From Polyangiaceae bacterium (GTDB taxonomy: Bacteria; Myxococcota_A; Polyangia; Polyangiales; Polyangiaceae): a stretch of DNA of 64,000 nucleotides. The position numbers and the translations under genes are program-made. The notes under the pieces were generated by a model. That model searched no databases. It worked only from the letters and a program-made list of their open reading frames with translations, and was not told where the DNA came from. Below are positions 1 to 7,753 of this stretch, in pieces. The stretch lies in the NCBI GenBank assembly GCA_013361525.1, contig JABFXY010000105.1, positions 1 to 64,000 on the forward strand, written 5' to 3'. Each line of letters opens with the position of its first letter. The first letter of the stretch is position 1.

Positions 1-68
1 ATCTCGCGAGCGACACCGTGGTGAAGCGCGGCGTCCCGGCGCATTTGCGGAGGCAGCAGCACTCGTGA
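1..68 (+). CDS. C-terminal tail of an upstream gene (partial)
   Basis: A frame beginning at base 3 stays open from the window edge to a TGA at 66-68 and would encode a basic tail of about 21 residues ending in QQHS. Its stop overlaps the GTG start of the next gene as GTGA, an arrangement typical of coupled genes in this genome type. Too little is visible to name a family. The call rests only on the overlap and the open frame, so it could be non-coding. Confidence 0.35.
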   Translation, partial: LASDTVVKRGVPAHLRRQQHS

Positions 69-985
69 CCGAGTCCAATCCGCCGGATCCCTCATCGCGC
101 TCCGAATCGTCGGATGCCGACAGTGTGAGGCCGATGGGTGTTTTCGGGGCGCTGTCGTGGACGTTCGCGACAGTCTTCGGATTCGCGTTCCTCCGAAGCG
201 CGGCGACATCACTTCGTCCAACAGCCGACTTCGACATCATCACGCTCGTCTTTGCGCAGATCATCGCAACCGGTTTCGCAGTATTCGCGATCTTGCGGGT
301 TTACGCGCCCAATGCGAGCGCACGCCGACTCTTCGGACTGCGCGGCACTTCGGTCGCGCTCTACCCCCTCGCGCTCGTCTTCGGCGTCGCGGCGACAATC
401 CTCATGTCCAAAATGAACGAGCTCGTCGAGCTGCGGTGGCCTCGTTCGCCCGACCCCCACGGGTTCGACCAACTCCTCGTGACCAACGACCGACTTCGAC
501 GGATCGTCATGGGCATCTTCATCGGGCTCGTGAGCCCCTTTGTCGAAGAAGTCTTCTTTCGTGGGGCTCTGTTCACTCCTTTACGTAAGCTCGCGCAAGC
601 GCCGGCATCGTCGCACGACGAGGAACAGCGTGCGAGCCGCCCAACCACGCCGGACCGAACCTCACCGCTGTTCGTACCGGTCGGCGTCACGACGGCGGTG
701 TTCGTTTTCGCTCATGGCGACTGGCGGCAGGCGGTGCCGCTCGCGCTCGTAGCGCTCGTGATGGGTGTCCTGCGCTATCGCAGCGGCTCGTTGATCCCCT
801 CGTTCCTCGTCCACGTCGCGCTGAACTCGCTCTCGGTCGTGGCCGTCTACACGCTCCGCGACATGACGACGATCCCTTGGTCATGGGTGGCCATCGCGTC
901 GATCGTGTCGGCGGCGAGCCTCGCGGGTATGCTTCTGCTCTGCCGCGGCGAACGCGCGGCGCTGGCGCGCGCCGACGAGCTCTGA
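65..985 (+). CDS. CPBP-family intramembrane metalloprotease
   Basis: The 306-residue polytopic protein carries all three CPBP (Abi) signatures: EE at residues 161-162 followed by R166 (EExxxR), an FxxxH block ending at H217, and HxxxN at H250 and N254. In this family the Glu and His residues form a membrane-embedded protease site that acts on CAAX-like or other membrane substrates. The first 25 residues are hydrophilic and Ser-rich. A loop at about 178-200 is long and charged. The GTG start at 65 is preceded by GGAGG at about 49-53. The substrate is unknown. The next gene follows in the same direction after 39 bases. Confidence 0.85.
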   Translation: MTESNPPDPSSRSESSDADSVRPMGVFGALSWTFATVFGFAFLRSAATSLRPTADFDIITLVFAQIIATGFAVFAILRVYAPNASARRLFGLRGTSVALYPLALVFGVAATILMSKMNELVELRWPRSPDPHGFDQLLVTNDRLRRIVMGIFIGLVSPFVEEVFFRGALFTPLRKLAQAPASSHDEEQRASRPTTPDRTSPLFVPVGVTTAVFVFAHGDWRQAVPLALVALVMGVLRYRSGSLIPSFLVHVALNSLSVVAVYTLRDMTTIPWSWVAIASIVSAASLAGMLLLCRGERAALARADEL

Positions 986-1024
986 GCGAAGCCCGCCGGT
1001 TTCGACGCCTCATCGCGAGAACCC

Positions 1025-2149
1025 ATGTCTGCGAGCTCCACTTCCAACGCCTCGTCTTCGGAAACCGCTTCGGCCTCGACGGGGATGGATCGCATCGCGC
1101 TCTCCTTGCCCGGCGGTGGCATTTCGGGCGCGCTCTACCAAGTGGGTGCGCTCGCCGCGCTCGAAGACGGGATCGAGGGCATCGGGAATTTCGGGACTTA
1201 CATCGGGCACGCCGGCGGCGCGGTCGTCGCGGCTTGCCTCGCCGGTGGCATCTCCGCCAATCGCCTCTACCGCGCGCTCCTCGACCCGGCCGATCCGTTC
1301 TTCCCGCTCGAGCGCCGGCACGTGCTCGCCTTCGACACCTTCGAATGGCAGCGCATGCTGAAGACCGCATACCTCGCCTTCCGGCACGCGGTTCCGCGGC
1401 TCGATCCGCGACGCGCGAGCCCGACGCCCGTCGGCATTCCGGATCGAATCGTCGAAGAGATCGATCGCCTCGAGGACTCGCTGCCCGCCGGCATCTTCAC
1501 GCTCGATCGCTTCGAGCGCGTCCTCGCGGAGTTCTACGAGCGTCGTGAGATCGGCAACGTGTTCCGCGCGCTCCCTCGACGATTGCGCGTCATCGCCTAC
1601 GATCTCGACTCGGGCGCGCGCGCGGTCTTCGGCTCGAAGGGTTTCGAGCAGACGCCCATTTCGCTCGCGTGCGCGGCATCGTGCGCGGTCCCGCTCTTCT
1701 TCAGCCCCGTTCGGATCGGGCAGCGCCATTACATCGAAGGCGGTCTCTGCTCGATGACGCATTTCGACGTCGCGCGGGACAACGGCGCGCAGCTGACGAT
1801 CGTCGTGAACCCGCGCGTCCCCGTGTCGACGCGCGGTGAATCGATCCCGACCGGTCACGGCGTCGGGCAGAGCGTGCGCGACAAGGGCCTCTTGTGGGTG
1901 CTCAATCAATCGCGGCGCATCGCGAGCCAAGCGATGCTCGAGAGCGAGGTCGCCCACCCGCCCGACGGAATGAGCGTGCTCCGGATCGAGCCTCATCCCG
2001 AGGACGCCGTGCTCTTTCTCAAGAACACGCGCAGCTTCGAGGCGCGCCGCATCGTGCTCGAGCACGCGTACCGCACGACGCGTGCGCGGCTGGCGACGTG
2101 GCTGGAAGCCGGCGGCGGTCTCGCAGCGCTCGGTCTCCGCGCTCGTTGA
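1025..2149 (+). CDS. Patatin-like protein lacking the catalytic Ser and Asp
   Basis: The 374-residue protein has the patatin oxyanion-hole loop PGGGISGA at residues 29-36 and the expected following helix. At the nucleophile elbow, where active patatins have GxSxG, it reads GHAGG (61-65), so Ser is Ala63. The Asp of the usual DGG motif is also changed: the aligned motif is EGG at 238-240. Both members of the Ser-Asp dyad are therefore missing while the fold-defining Gly pattern is kept. It is probably a non-hydrolytic lipid-binding or regulatory patatin homologue. An intact patatin is encoded at 14971-16221. No signal peptide is visible. The ATG at 1025 has only a weak Shine-Dalgarno. Confidence 0.8.
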   Translation: MSASSTSNASSSETASASTGMDRIALSLPGGGISGALYQVGALAALEDGIEGIGNFGTYIGHAGGAVVAACLAGGISANRLYRALLDPADPFFPLERRHVLAFDTFEWQRMLKTAYLAFRHAVPRLDPRRASPTPVGIPDRIVEEIDRLEDSLPAGIFTLDRFERVLAEFYERREIGNVFRALPRRLRVIAYDLDSGARAVFGSKGFEQTPISLACAASCAVPLFFSPVRIGQRHYIEGGLCSMTHFDVARDNGAQLTIVVNPRVPVSTRGESIPTGHGVGQSVRDKGLLWVLNQSRRIASQAMLESEVAHPPDGMSVLRIEPHPEDAVLFLKNTRSFEARRIVLEHAYRTTRARLATWLEAGGGLAALGLRAR

Positions 2150-2188
2150 GGGAGGCTGGCTCTAGCCTCTTCGTAGGAGGGAATCGCG

Positions 2189-2614
2189 ATGAACCCGTAT
2201 CAACCGCCTGGAAACTCTCCTCCCGGATGGGGTCCACCGCCGGGGCCCTGGCCGCACCAACCACAGCAGCAATGGGTCCAGCAACCGTTCGGCGGCACGC
2301 CGTTCGGTGCACCGTCTGCTCAGCCACCCTCACCCGAACAGCAGGCGGTCGCGCGTCGAACGTTCGCGGAGAGCGAGATCGCCGATTACGCGAACTACGG
2401 CCTCCTCGGCGCGATCGTGGGTTTCGTCTGCATGCTCGGGATCATCAGCGGGCCCATCGCGTTCTATCGCGGCAACAAGGCCCTCGACATGATTGCGCAG
2501 CACAATATCGGCCATCAGCACGCGACCAAGGCGCAAGCCGCCCGAATCATCGGCGCCATTTCGATGCTCACGTGCGTCGGCGCCATCGCGTGGTGGGTGT
2601 TTCTCGCGGCGTAG
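2189..2614 (+). CDS. Proline/glutamine-rich small membrane protein (DUF4190-like)
   Basis: The 141-residue protein begins with about 50 residues rich in Pro, Gly and Gln and then has two hydrophobic segments at about 65-88 and 118-140. The layout of a disordered Pro-rich head plus two helices separated by a short basic loop (YRGNKAL) resembles DUF4190-type membrane proteins common in Myxococcota and Actinobacteria. The function is unknown. The start is well supported by TAGGAGGG about 8 bases upstream of the ATG. It lies directly before a Ser/Thr kinase gene, 37 bases away, so co-expression is plausible. Confidence 0.7.
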   Translation: MNPYQPPGNSPPGWGPPPGPWPHQPQQQWVQQPFGGTPFGAPSAQPPSPEQQAVARRTFAESEIADYANYGLLGAIVGFVCMLGIISGPIAFYRGNKALDMIAQHNIGHQHATKAQAARIIGAISMLTCVGAIAWWVFLAA

Positions 2615-2651
2615 TTTATTCTGACCTCGCTCGCATCGAGCTCGTCGGTGG

Positions 2652-3728
2652 ATGCTCTGCCCGCGCTGCCATAGAACGTATCCAGACACCGAGACGCGGT
2701 GCCACTTCGACCAAGAGCCGCTGACGAACGCGCGCCGGATCGATTTCGTCCGCGCCGGGCGCACGCGACACATCGGCGCGATCCTCGGTAATCGCTTCCA
2801 GATCCGCGGCTTCATCGGCCAAGGCGGAACGTCGCGCGTCTACCTCGCGGAAGATCTCCAGACGCAGGAGCCCGTCGCGCTGAAGATCCTCGAACCACCC
2901 TGGGCGCACGACAAGATCGCGCGCGAGCGGTTCCTTCAGGAGGCGCGCGCAACGAGCCTCATCGAGCATCCGGGTGTCGTGCGGATCGGCTTCGTCGGCC
3001 AGCGTGGCGACGGCACGCCCTACATCGCGATGGAGTACCTGTTCGGGGAATCGCTCGCCACGTACCTCGAACGGCTCGACGTGATGGATGTCGACGTCGG
3101 CATCCCGGTCTTGCGCGAGCTGGCGAGCGCGCTCGACGCGGCCCACGCGCAGGGGGTCATCCACCGCGACGTGAAGCCGGACAACATCTTTCTCCTCGGC
3201 GAGCCGGGCGATCCCTATGCGGTGAAGCTCGTCGATTTCGGTTTCGCCAAGCTCCGTGATTCGACCATTACCGCGGCAGGAACGGCGATCGGCTCGGTCG
3301 GCTTCATGGCACCCGAACAATGCGTCGCCGACAACGTCGACCCGCGGACGGACGTGTATGGGCTCGGCGTCGTGGCGTATCGCATGTTCACCGGGACGCT
3401 TCCTTTCGGCGAGGCACCGACGGAGGAGGTCCTCGGAAAACACCTCGCGGAGCCGTGCATCCCGCCGATCGAGCTCGTCCCGACGTTCGACGCGAACCTG
3501 AGCGCCGTCATCGCGAAATGCCTTCGGAAGGACCCCGCGCACCGCTACGACAGCATGGGCGCGCTGATCGCCGATCTCGACGCCGCTTCGGAAGGTGTAC
3601 GTCCGAGGGCGGCGGACGACGTACCCGACACCGAAGACCGCTACGAGCCACGCGGCCCGTTCGCTCGATTGGTAGCGCGCGCCCTCTACCGGAAGATCGG
3701 CCTGCCGATGCCGTCGAGCCTCGCCTGA
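2652..3728 (+). CDS. Ser/Thr protein kinase with N-terminal zinc ribbon
   Basis: The 358-residue protein starts with a CPRC...C zinc-ribbon-like head (Cys3, Cys6, Cys17) and then a full Hanks-type kinase domain from about residue 48. Visible motifs are a GQGGTSRVY glycine loop, the VALK lysine (K78), HRDVKPDN (catalytic D173), DFG at 195-197 and APE at 220-222. All catalytic residues are present, so it should phosphorylate Ser/Thr in other proteins. There is no transmembrane segment or sensory domain after the kinase domain, only about 60 charged residues, so it is probably cytoplasmic. Targets are unknown. A related zinc-ribbon kinase is encoded at 58541-59500. Confidence 0.92.
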   Translation: MLCPRCHRTYPDTETRCHFDQEPLTNARRIDFVRAGRTRHIGAILGNRFQIRGFIGQGGTSRVYLAEDLQTQEPVALKILEPPWAHDKIARERFLQEARATSLIEHPGVVRIGFVGQRGDGTPYIAMEYLFGESLATYLERLDVMDVDVGIPVLRELASALDAAHAQGVIHRDVKPDNIFLLGEPGDPYAVKLVDFGFAKLRDSTITAAGTAIGSVGFMAPEQCVADNVDPRTDVYGLGVVAYRMFTGTLPFGEAPTEEVLGKHLAEPCIPPIELVPTFDANLSAVIAKCLRKDPAHRYDSMGALIADLDAASEGVRPRAADDVPDTEDRYEPRGPFARLVARALYRKIGLPMPSSLA

Positions 3729-3796
3729 CGGGCCCGGACGTTCACGCTCTTCGGGGTTGCTCTCCGGGCAGGGGCGGACAAGACTCGGCGCCGATC

Positions 3797-4246
3797 ATGC
3801 GGGCGTATCTCATCGCATGGGTCTTCGCCCTCCTCGTCGCGTGCTCGCGTGGGTATCGCGTGGGCGACGAGGTCATGGTCGAGTGGGAGGGCAAGGACTA
3901 TCCCGCCGTCATCCTCGAGGCCGACGGCGCGACCAAGTTCAAGGTGCACTTCATCGGCTTCGACGACGTCTGGGACGAGTCGGTCCCGAAGTCGCGCATC
4001 AAGGGCAAACGCACCGGTAACGAGGTCCAACCGGAGCCCCCGCCGAAGGTTCGCCAAAAGGCGATGGAAGCGGCGCAGTCGAACACGTTTCGTGTGGGCG
4101 ACCACGTGCGCGTCGAGTGGAAGGATAGGCTCTATCCGGCGCAGATCGTCGATGTCGTCGGCAAGGAGCGCTACAAGGTCCGCTACGAGGGCTACGGCTC
4201 GGAGTGGGACGAAATCGTCGGACTGAATCGCGTTCAACCGAAATGA
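3797..4246 (+). CDS. Lipoprotein with two Tudor/chromo-barrel-like repeats
   Basis: The 149-residue protein opens with a lipoprotein signal (lipobox LVAC, Cys17) and then contains two copies of one module. The first, at about 20-65, begins YRVGDEVMVEWEG; the second, at about 99-148, begins FRVGDHVRVEWKD. Each continues with YPA, KFKVHF or RYKVRY, and a W-D-E turn. This pattern is that of Agenet/Tudor-knot/MBT-type beta barrels, which in eukaryotes bind modified peptides or nucleic acid. Here the barrels would be tethered in the cell envelope. The ligand is unknown. The ATG at 3797 is chosen because it gives the signal peptide. The stop overlaps the next start as ATGA. Confidence 0.72.
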   Translation: MRAYLIAWVFALLVACSRGYRVGDEVMVEWEGKDYPAVILEADGATKFKVHFIGFDDVWDESVPKSRIKGKRTGNEVQPEPPPKVRQKAMEAAQSNTFRVGDHVRVEWKDRLYPAQIVDVVGKERYKVRYEGYGSEWDEIVGLNRVQPK

Positions 4247-5346
4247 GCAGCACCCGCCTCACCTCCCTCGCGCTCGCCCTCGTGACTTCGTTCGCTTCGC
4301 TCGAAGCGATGGCGGGCGAACCGGCAACGCCCGACGCGTCACCTTCGCAAACAGCACCCGCCGCATCCGGGGAAGCCCCGCCCGCGCAGTCCCCATCCGC
4401 AGAGGCACCTCCCGCACACGCCGGCATCCTGGCGAGCGCACGCGCCGCGCTCGATGCAGGCAAGATCGACGAGGCGTGCGCGCTCTTCGACAAGGCCGCG
4501 GATGCCGGCGCAGGATCCGAGGCGCTCCTCGCGGCAGGCCAATGCCACGAGCTGCAAGGACGCACCGCTTCCGCTTGGAAACGCTACAGCGACGCGACCC
4601 GCGCTGCCGCGAAAGAAGGTGTCGTCGATCGCGAAGACCGCGCGCGCTCCCTCGCGAGCAAGATCGCGCCACGCCTCTCGAAGCTGCGCATCGACGTGCT
4701 CGCCCCCATCGCCGGCCTCACCGTTCGACGAAACGGCGTCGTCGTCGATGCCGAGACCTACGGCTCGCTCGTCCCGGTCGATCCCGGAACGTACGCGGTC
4801 GTCGCGACGGCTCCCGATCGACAAGACTACGCGGCGAGCGTCGTCGTCGGCGGTGACGCCGATGCCCGCGTAATCGTCGTGCCGATGCTTCCACCGAAAG
4901 GAAGCGCAACGATTAACTCGACGATGGAACCGGTTGGCCCGCGCCGCGACGGCGTGGTGCGCACGTCGAGCCCGCTCGGCGTCGCAGGTTTCGTCACGAC
5001 CAGCTTCGGCGCCGTCGGCATCGCAATGGGAACCGTCTTCGGCGTCATGGCGATGAACGAGGTCGGCGACGCGGAGGAAGATCCTCTGTTGTGCCCGAAC
5101 AAGGTGTGCACCAAAGCAGGCGCCGCGGTAATCGACGAAGCGCGCACGAAGAGCACGGTGTCGACCGTGGCGTTTTCGGTCGGCGGCGTTTCGCTCGCCG
5201 CAGGCGTCACCATCTTCTTGGTGCGTGAGCTGACCGATATCGAAAAGCCCGACACCGACAAGGACGCAACGAAGAAGTCCGGCATCACGTCCTTCGAGCC
5301 GATCGTCGGCCCCGGATACGCAGGCGCCACGATTCATTTTCATTGA
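4243..5346 (+). CDS. Secreted/membrane TPR-PEGA-like protein
   Basis: The 367-residue protein has an N-terminal signal peptide, an Ala/Pro-rich linker (about 30-65), a helical stretch resembling one or two TPR-like repeats (about 70-135, including the AGQCHELQG turn), and a beta-rich region at about 150-215 resembling a PEGA or carboxypeptidase-regulatory fold. Two hydrophobic helices lie at about 255-280 and 315-335. This composite is frequent among uncharacterised myxobacterial envelope proteins. The ATG at 4243 overlaps the stop of the Tudor-like lipoprotein gene, so the two are probably translationally coupled and may act together. No catalytic motif is visible. Confidence 0.65.
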   Translation: MSSTRLTSLALALVTSFASLEAMAGEPATPDASPSQTAPAASGEAPPAQSPSAEAPPAHAGILASARAALDAGKIDEACALFDKAADAGAGSEALLAAGQCHELQGRTASAWKRYSDATRAAAKEGVVDREDRARSLASKIAPRLSKLRIDVLAPIAGLTVRRNGVVVDAETYGSLVPVDPGTYAVVATAPDRQDYAASVVVGGDADARVIVVPMLPPKGSATINSTMEPVGPRRDGVVRTSSPLGVAGFVTTSFGAVGIAMGTVFGVMAMNEVGDAEEDPLLCPNKVCTKAGAAVIDEARTKSTVSTVAFSVGGVSLAAGVTIFLVRELTDIEKPDTDKDATKKSGITSFEPIVGPGYAGATIHFH

Positions 5347-5536
5347 TGCGCGGCGCCCCGTCGCACCACTGAACCTGGATTTGCCGGTCGCGCGACGGCC
5401 TGGATTTCGGCTTCGCGCAGGCGAAACTCGTGATCAGGCCGCCGGGTCGCCGGGCATCCCATCGACGTTCATCGCTCGTCGTTGGACGCGCGATGCACTC
5501 CCTCTCACACGAGTAGACCGCGCGCAATCGGTGCAA

Positions 5537-5570
5537 CGCCGGCCCACCTCTCATTCGGGGTGGGCCGGCG
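5537..5570. terminator. Perfect 12-bp inverted repeat (terminator-like hairpin)
   Basis: CGCCGGCCCACC at 5537-5548 is exactly complementary to GGTGGGCCGGCG at 5559-5570, with a 10-base loop. It lies 190 bases after the stop at 5346 and 40 bases before the next start. A run of five T occurs only about 22 bases later (5593-5597), so it is not a classic intrinsic terminator. It could end the upstream transcript or act in the leader of the following lipoprotein gene. Confidence 0.5.
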
Positions 5571-5610
5571 CGACACCGATGCGCGCTCTCTCTTTTTCAT
5601 GGAGACGACC

Positions 5611-6300
5611 ATGTCGAACCCCGATCGGACCCGTTTGTGCTCCGTCTTTCTTGGCTTGGGGTTTTCGGCTTTCGTTCTTTCGAGCGCTGCATGCCAAGGC
5701 GTGCCGAGCTCCGGCCTCGATGCCGTCGATGACGAGGCGACAGGTGGGCAATCAGCAGGCGCTGCGCCGCCCGAGGCCCAGCCCGCCGGAGGCACGCTCT
5801 ACCGCGACGGAGATGTCATTCACGATTGCATTCACGGACACGAAATCTCGATTTACGAAAATGAGCCCGCCGCGGGGACCACACTGCGCATGATCGGCGT
5901 GTACCAAACGCGCACCGACCACGATTTCAATCACTCACCCGAAGGTGTCGCCAACGTTCACATCGAGCGTCCCGGCAACACCATCTTGGTGCTCTCCTCT
6001 TACGAGCCGACGTTTTGGCACGTAACGGCGACCCCGGACGTCACCATCGAGCGCGTGATCTTGAGTGGCTATCACGCGCAACGAGCCGACGTGCCGGAAG
6101 GCGTGCCGGTCGAAGCGCACGCGTACCAGCAGGACTATGTCGCCGATTGCGCGATCAGGTATCCGACGGATCCCACGGGCTGCGAGACCGAGAAGCTCGT
6201 CACCTATGCCGAGCAGGAGACGGGCCTCAGCGTGAGCTCGTTTCATGGTTGCTACGACATGAACGAGATTGTCCTCTTGCCGCACGGCGTGGACGGCTGA
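5611..6300 (+). CDS. Putative lipoprotein of unknown function
   Basis: The 229-residue protein has a hydrophobic signal ending in a SSAAC lipobox (Cys about residue 31), then an acidic, Gly/Ala-rich linker and a beta-rich domain of about 170 residues. The mature part has several paired Cys residues (in HDCIHGH, DCAIRYP, GCETEK and HGCYDM) and His/Tyr-rich segments. I do not recognise the family. The ATG at 5611 is preferred to the in-frame ATG at 5599 because GGAG at 5601-5604 sits six bases upstream. The downstream gene is another short lipoprotein in the same direction. Confidence 0.6.
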   Translation: MSNPDRTRLCSVFLGLGFSAFVLSSAACQGVPSSGLDAVDDEATGGQSAGAAPPEAQPAGGTLYRDGDVIHDCIHGHEISIYENEPAAGTTLRMIGVYQTRTDHDFNHSPEGVANVHIERPGNTILVLSSYEPTFWHVTATPDVTIERVILSGYHAQRADVPEGVPVEAHAYQQDYVADCAIRYPTDPTGCETEKLVTYAEQETGLSVSSFHGCYDMNEIVLLPHGVDG

Positions 6301-6320
6301 GAGGCTCGTGCTCTTTGTCG

Positions 6321-6348
6321 CGCGGCCCTTACCTTGCACGGGGCCGCG
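6321..6348. terminator. 8-bp GC inverted repeat between two lipoprotein genes
   Basis: CGCGGCCC at 6321-6328 pairs exactly with GGGCCGCG at 6341-6348 across a 12-base loop. It starts 21 bases after the stop of the upstream lipoprotein gene and ends only 3 bases before the next ATG at 6352, so it would also sequester the translation start region. There is no T tract. It could be a terminator, a leader structure, or both. Confidence 0.4.
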
Positions 6349-6351
6349 CGC

Positions 6352-6894
6352 ATGAGCCTCCTTTCGCGGATTCATCGCACGCGCGACAAGCTGGTGTGGA
6401 CGCTCGGCTTCGCGGCCATGATCGGAATGACAGGGTGCGACCCCGGGTGGGGCATCAAGGGGACGGTCGAGCACGACCCCGCGGTCCTGGGCGGCGACAC
6501 GTTGATCATCGTCGTCGCTCCAACGTCGACGCTGGACGAGCGTGGCCTGCCGGTGAGGATCAATGGCCTCCCTCCCGGGCTGGCGCTGGCTACCACGCTC
6601 TCTTCGAGCGCCGATTCGACGTCTTTCGACTTTGGGGACATCGGATGTCGTGAGGACGTGCGCGTGCTCGCGTGGGTCGACGCCGACCACAGTGAAGACT
6701 GGAGCGAGCTCGACGGAAGAACGCTGACCTCACACGAAGAACGAACGGAGCTGCACGAGCGCATCGCGAGCCTGCGCCCCACCGACGGGGATTGGGTCGC
6801 CGTCTCCGAGCCGTTCGATTTTCCCCACGATGGCGTGCTCTGCGAGCCGTCCGAGGCGACGGCTGATCTCGTCCTCGCTCCGCTGGCGGAGTGA
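6352..6894 (+). CDS. Putative lipoprotein of unknown function
   Basis: The 180-residue protein carries a signal peptide with a GMTGC lipobox (Cys about residue 28) and an acidic mature part of about 150 residues predicted to be beta-rich. I do not recognise a family, and there are no evident catalytic motifs. Two Cys residues (in IGCREDV and GVLCEPS) may form a disulfide. The ATG at 6352 is chosen because it gives a compact signal peptide; a TTG at 6334 would only add six residues. The gene converges with the minus-strand gene ending at 6908. Confidence 0.6.
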   Translation: MSLLSRIHRTRDKLVWTLGFAAMIGMTGCDPGWGIKGTVEHDPAVLGGDTLIIVVAPTSTLDERGLPVRINGLPPGLALATTLSSSADSTSFDFGDIGCREDVRVLAWVDADHSEDWSELDGRTLTSHEERTELHERIASLRPTDGDWVAVSEPFDFPHDGVLCEPSEATADLVLAPLAE

Positions 6895-6907
6895 TCCTCG
6901 CGCGAGG

Positions 6908-7666
6908 CTACTCGGCGATTCGCGGCGGCGCGCCCGAAAGCGTGAGCGCCGCGCGTGCGTCTTCGGCGTGCGACCCGTTCGGGAACCGCTCGAGGTACTG
7001 GCGCAGCTGATCGCAGGCTCCTACTCGCTTCGAGTTGCGACAGCGACGCACGGCGACGGAGCTGAAGAGCTCGTCCTCACGCAGGATGGAGAACTCGACG
7101 CGGGCCTCGGGTGCTGCCGACAAGAGCTTGGATCGTCGCGCCGCAGCGCTCTTCGCTGCGCTCTCCGCAAGCATCGCGAGCCCAGGCATCGAGCTCAGGC
7201 GATCCACGAGCTCGCCGATCCGCGTCGCGTTGTCGGAGCGAAGCGGCCCTTCCACCGGGATCACGAGCGATTCGATGATTCTGCCGTGTTGCGAAACGAG
7301 CAGAGAAACCTGGTCTTCATCGGGCCGTGACCGCGTGGGTTGGACGTCGACCTCGAGACGCGCGTCACAGCCGGGCGCGTCGACGTCGACCAAGCGAAAG
7401 CCCGCGAGTGTGAGCCGACTTCGGAGAAGGCTCGAAATCTCCATGGCGCGCGGCGTGTGGACCGCGGGCTGAAATGCGAACGATATCTCGCGCGCATCTT
7501 TCGGCAGCGTCGCGACCATGCGCTCTTGCCGCACGATCTCCGGTCGCCCCGACGAAGGACTCGCCGGCGCGGCGGGCGCCGTCACACCGCTGCAGCCGGC
7601 AAGGGCCAAAGCGGCGACCAAGCTCGAAACGAAACGTTCGCACCAGAAAACGGACTTGGGATTCAT
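6908..7666 (-). CDS. Putative lipoprotein of unknown function
   Basis: The 252-residue protein has a signal peptide with an ALAGC lipobox and a Pro/Ala/Ser linker. The central region (about 55-140) looks like an alpha/beta domain, and the C-terminal helical part (about 205-250) ends in a YLERFPNGSHAEDAR motif typical of tetratricopeptide-like helices in myxobacterial envelope proteins. The start at 7666 is supported by GGAGAG a few bases upstream. An in-frame upstream start at 7732 would place a basic non-signal segment in front and is rejected. Function unknown. Confidence 0.6.
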   Translation of the reverse strand: MNPKSVFWCERFVSSLVAALALAGCSGVTAPAAPASPSSGRPEIVRQERMVATLPKDAREISFAFQPAVHTPRAMEISSLLRSRLTLAGFRLVDVDAPGCDARLEVDVQPTRSRPDEDQVSLLVSQHGRIIESLVIPVEGPLRSDNATRIGELVDRLSSMPGLAMLAESAAKSAAARRSKLLSAAPEARVEFSILREDELFSSVAVRRCRNSKRVGACDQLRQYLERFPNGSHAEDARAALTLSGAPPRIAE

Positions 7667-7753
7667 CTTTCTCTCCCGAGCCCGATGACGGCACGCTCGC
7701 GGCCGAGCTTTAGTCCGCCCGAAGGGCGGCAAAGGGACGATGAAGGGGCTGTC

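Noticed and set aside
2152..2169. 6-bp inverted repeat GAGGCT...AGCCTC after the first patatin gene
   Set aside because: Short, no T tract, and just ahead of the next ribosome-binding site; not enough to call a terminator.
7666..7732. Extended N-terminus for the lipoprotein at 6908-7666
   Set aside because: The extra residues are Arg-rich and would bury the signal peptide; GGAGAG supports the start at 7666.
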